Shown here piece after piece: positions 7,023 to 7,713 of a DNA stretch of 7,713 nucleotides. Both the position numbers and the translations under genes were made by a program. The notes beneath the pieces are model-generated. The model was not told the DNA's origin and made no database searches. It saw nothing but the letters and a program-made list of their open reading frames with translations. Source of the stretch: Deltaproteobacteria bacterium (GTDB taxonomy: Bacteria; Desulfobacterota; Desulfarculia; Adiutricales; JAGVGV01); contig JADFXS010000017.1 of assembly GCA_015233515.1 (NCBI GenBank), positions 1-7,713 on the forward strand, written 5' to 3'. Position 1 is the stretch's first letter. Every line of letters starts with the position of its first letter.

Positions 7023-7118
7023 CGTGGAAATCCGCCCTAGGCTGATAAAATTGACGGGAGCTTCGTGTTGCGCGAAGAACTTGACCGCTATCGCCTTTAA
7101 TGAAGATGGATTTCCGCG
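7023..7118 (+). ncRNA. Candidate structured RNA between rpoN and hpf
   Basis: CGTGGAAATCC (7023-7033) pairs with GGATTTCCGCG (7108-7118): 11 base pairs, eight of them in an uninterrupted Watson-Crick run. Inside, GGC-GATA (7040-7047, one bulged T) pairs with TATCGCC (7089-7095), CGG (7055-7057) can pair with CCG (7085-7087), and CTTCGTG (7061-7067) pairs with CGCGAAG (7071-7077) across a TTG loop with one wobble. The stems are properly nested, as expected for a folded RNA. TTGAC is repeated at 7051 and 7081 on either side of the innermost hairpin. I recognise no named riboswitch. It could be a leader element of hpf, a separate small RNA, or a dispersed palindromic repeat. Confidence 0.5.
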
Positions 7119-7150
7119 CCCGCGCCACGATTAAATAGTGGTTTTGGGTG

Positions 7151-7220
7151 AATTAGGGATATTGATTCCCTAGTTAGTCGGCGCGTTTCGTTACGCGTCT
7201 AATCATTCCGCTAAGGAGGG
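7151..7220 (+). promoter_or_regulatory. Possible translational switch upstream of hpf
   Basis: AATTAGGGA (7151-7159) pairs with TCCCTAGTT (7167-7175) across a seven-base loop, with one wobble. GGCGCGT (7180-7186) pairs with ACGCGTC (7193-7199). The strong Shine-Dalgarno AAGGAGGG lies at 7213-7220, six to seven bases before the ATG. CCCT and TTAG (7168-7171, 7174-7177) can pair instead with CTAA and AGGG of the Shine-Dalgarno segment (7211-7214, 7217-7220), leaving two mismatched bases between. This pairing is mutually exclusive with the first hairpin. Such an arrangement could switch the ribosome site between free and masked states; it is inferred from pairing alone. No convincing promoter for hpf alone was found in the gap. 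Confidence 0.4.
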
Positions 7221-7225
7221 CTTAA

Positions 7226-7633
7226 ATGCAACTCTCCGTGACCTTTAGGCACATGGAACCGTCAGATGCACTGAAAGAGTATGCCCGGGATAAAATCTCG
7301 CGCATCGAAAAGTTACTGGATTCCGCTCTGGAAGCCAATGTGGTTTTGTCGATTCAGAAATTTCGACATATCGCCGATGTGACCATCTTATCCGATGGAT
7401 TTAAGATCAATGGGCAGGAACAGACTGAAGATATGTATTCCGCCATTGATATGGTCGTAGATAAACTGGAACGGCAGGTAAAACGGAGCCGGGAAAAGAT
7501 CAAAAGTCGGAAGGCTAGCAAGCGCGGCGGTAAGGCCAAGGAAGACCATATGGAAGAATTGGCTGCTCTGCCCGGCGACCAGGAAGAAGACTCTGAAGAA
7601 CGGCCGGCTATTATTCACAGCCGTCATATTTAG
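7226..7633 (+). CDS. hpf: Ribosome hibernation promoting factor, 3' end uncertain because of adapter sequence
   Basis: Binds the decoding region of the 30S subunit and silences ribosomes in slow or stopped growth; long forms also join 70S particles into 100S dimers. The N-terminal RaiA/S30AE domain (about 1-100) is clear: MQLSVTFRHMEPSDALKEYA, then DVTILSDGFKINGQEQTEDMYSAIDMVVDKLERQ and a lysine/arginine-rich helix end (KRSREKIKSRKASKRGGK). An acidic linker (about 106-127) leads to PAIIHSRHI. This resembles the segment that precedes the C-terminal dimerisation domain in long HPF proteins. The apparent stop TAG is T7631 plus AG of an Illumina adapter starting at 7632, so 135 residues is probably not the real length. 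The ATG is secured by AAGGAGGG upstream. Placement after rpoN is classical. Confidence 0.88.
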   Translation: MQLSVTFRHMEPSDALKEYARDKISRIEKLLDSALEANVVLSIQKFRHIADVTILSDGFKINGQEQTEDMYSAIDMVVDKLERQVKRSREKIKSRKASKRGGKAKEDHMEELAALPGDQEEDSEERPAIIHSRHI

Positions 7634-7684
7634 ATCGGAAGAGAACACGTCTGAACTCAAGTCAGACGTGTGCTCTTCCGATCT
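7632..7684. other. Illumina adapter artefact, two adapter copies joined head to head
   Basis: The block begins AGATCGGAAGAG and continues with ACACGTCTGAACTC, which is the TruSeq read adapter with C to A differences at 7644 and 7659. It then passes through a TCA overlap (7662-7664) into AGACGTGTGCTCTTCCGATC, the reverse complement of the same adapter. The two arms (7632-7654 and 7662-7684) form an almost perfect inverted repeat. On the minus strand it translates to RSEEHTSDL and SSDVFSSDL, strings of the kind known from adapter-contaminated database proteins. This is not genomic DNA. Confidence 0.97.
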
Positions 7685-7713
7685 AAATAAGCTAATAATG
7701 CACAAGGAAGTTT
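7685..7713. other. Terminal 29 bases after the adapter, origin uncertain
   Basis: This short AT-rich tail is joined to the rest only through adapter sequence, so it may come from another place in the genome or another organism. An ATG at 7698 opens MHKEV to the window end but has no Shine-Dalgarno. If the adapter block is simply removed, the hpf reading frame meets TAA at the same codon (ATT TAA), so contiguity cannot be ruled out. Confidence 0.6.

Noticed and set aside
7100..7138. Twelve-residue leader peptide (ATG 7100 to TAG 7138) upstream of hpf
   Set aside because: No Shine-Dalgarno precedes it and it overlaps the right arm of the predicted stem; the peptide has no run of a single amino acid suggestive of attenuation.
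7119..7213. Sigma-54 promoter giving RpoN control of hpf
   Set aside because: No GG-N10-GC arrangement with the usual TGGCAC/TTGC context was found in the gap.
7632..7684. Strong terminator hairpin after hpf
   Set aside because: The inverted repeat is two adapter copies facing each other, not genomic DNA.
7388..7705. Minus-strand reading frame through the window end
   Set aside because: It contains the adapter peptides RSEEHTSDL and SSDVFSSDL and otherwise runs antisense to hpf; it is an artefact.

Overview
The window is a chromosomal housekeeping stretch, almost certainly from a Gram-negative deltaproteobacterium in the broad sense (Desulfobacterota or close kin). This rests on eight same-strand genes in the order pyrG, kdsA, kdsC, lptC, lptA, lptB, rpoN, hpf, a familiar order in that group, and on LPS export genes that require an outer membrane. 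There are no transposases, phage genes, CRISPR arrays, tRNAs or rRNAs. The contig looks like a short-read metagenome or draft-genome product, because it ends in Illumina adapter sequence.

Layout. Positions 1-167 hold an upstream region with a weak promoter candidate and a good ribosome binding site for pyrG. pyrG (168-1811), kdsA (1819-2655) and kdsC (2690-3211) are tightly packed and look like one transcription unit. A gap of about 200 bases follows. It holds a weak terminator-like hairpin, a near-consensus sigma-70 promoter (3276-3304), an operator-like inverted repeat just after the expected transcription start, and two adjoining hairpins in the leader. Then come lptC (3415-3978), lptA (3996-4697), lptB (4709-5506, TTG start) and rpoN (5530-6987), separated by 11 to 23 bases. 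A gap of 238 bases between rpoN and hpf is rich in potential RNA structure. hpf (7226-7633) is the last gene.

How the genes work together. kdsA and kdsC make Kdo, the inner-core sugar of LPS. PyrG makes CTP, which is needed (by KdsB, not present here) to activate Kdo. LptC, LptA and LptB belong to the bridge and motor that carry finished LPS to the outer membrane. RpoN (sigma-54) and the ribosome hibernation factor are the usual genes downstream of lptB in proteobacteria.

Main points for a second look. (1) Bases 7632-7684 are two Illumina adapter copies joined head to head. The hpf stop codon is formed partly by adapter bases, so the true 3' end of hpf is unknown and the last 29 bases may not belong to this locus. 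(2) The rpoN-hpf gap could fold into an 11-bp closing stem around nested hairpins, followed by alternative pairings that either free or mask the hpf Shine-Dalgarno. This is a candidate structured RNA or translational switch; it is an inference from one sequence. (3) The lpt-rpoN unit seems to have its own strong promoter with an operator-like palindrome and a structured leader. No wholly new protein system is visible; the coding content is ordinary.
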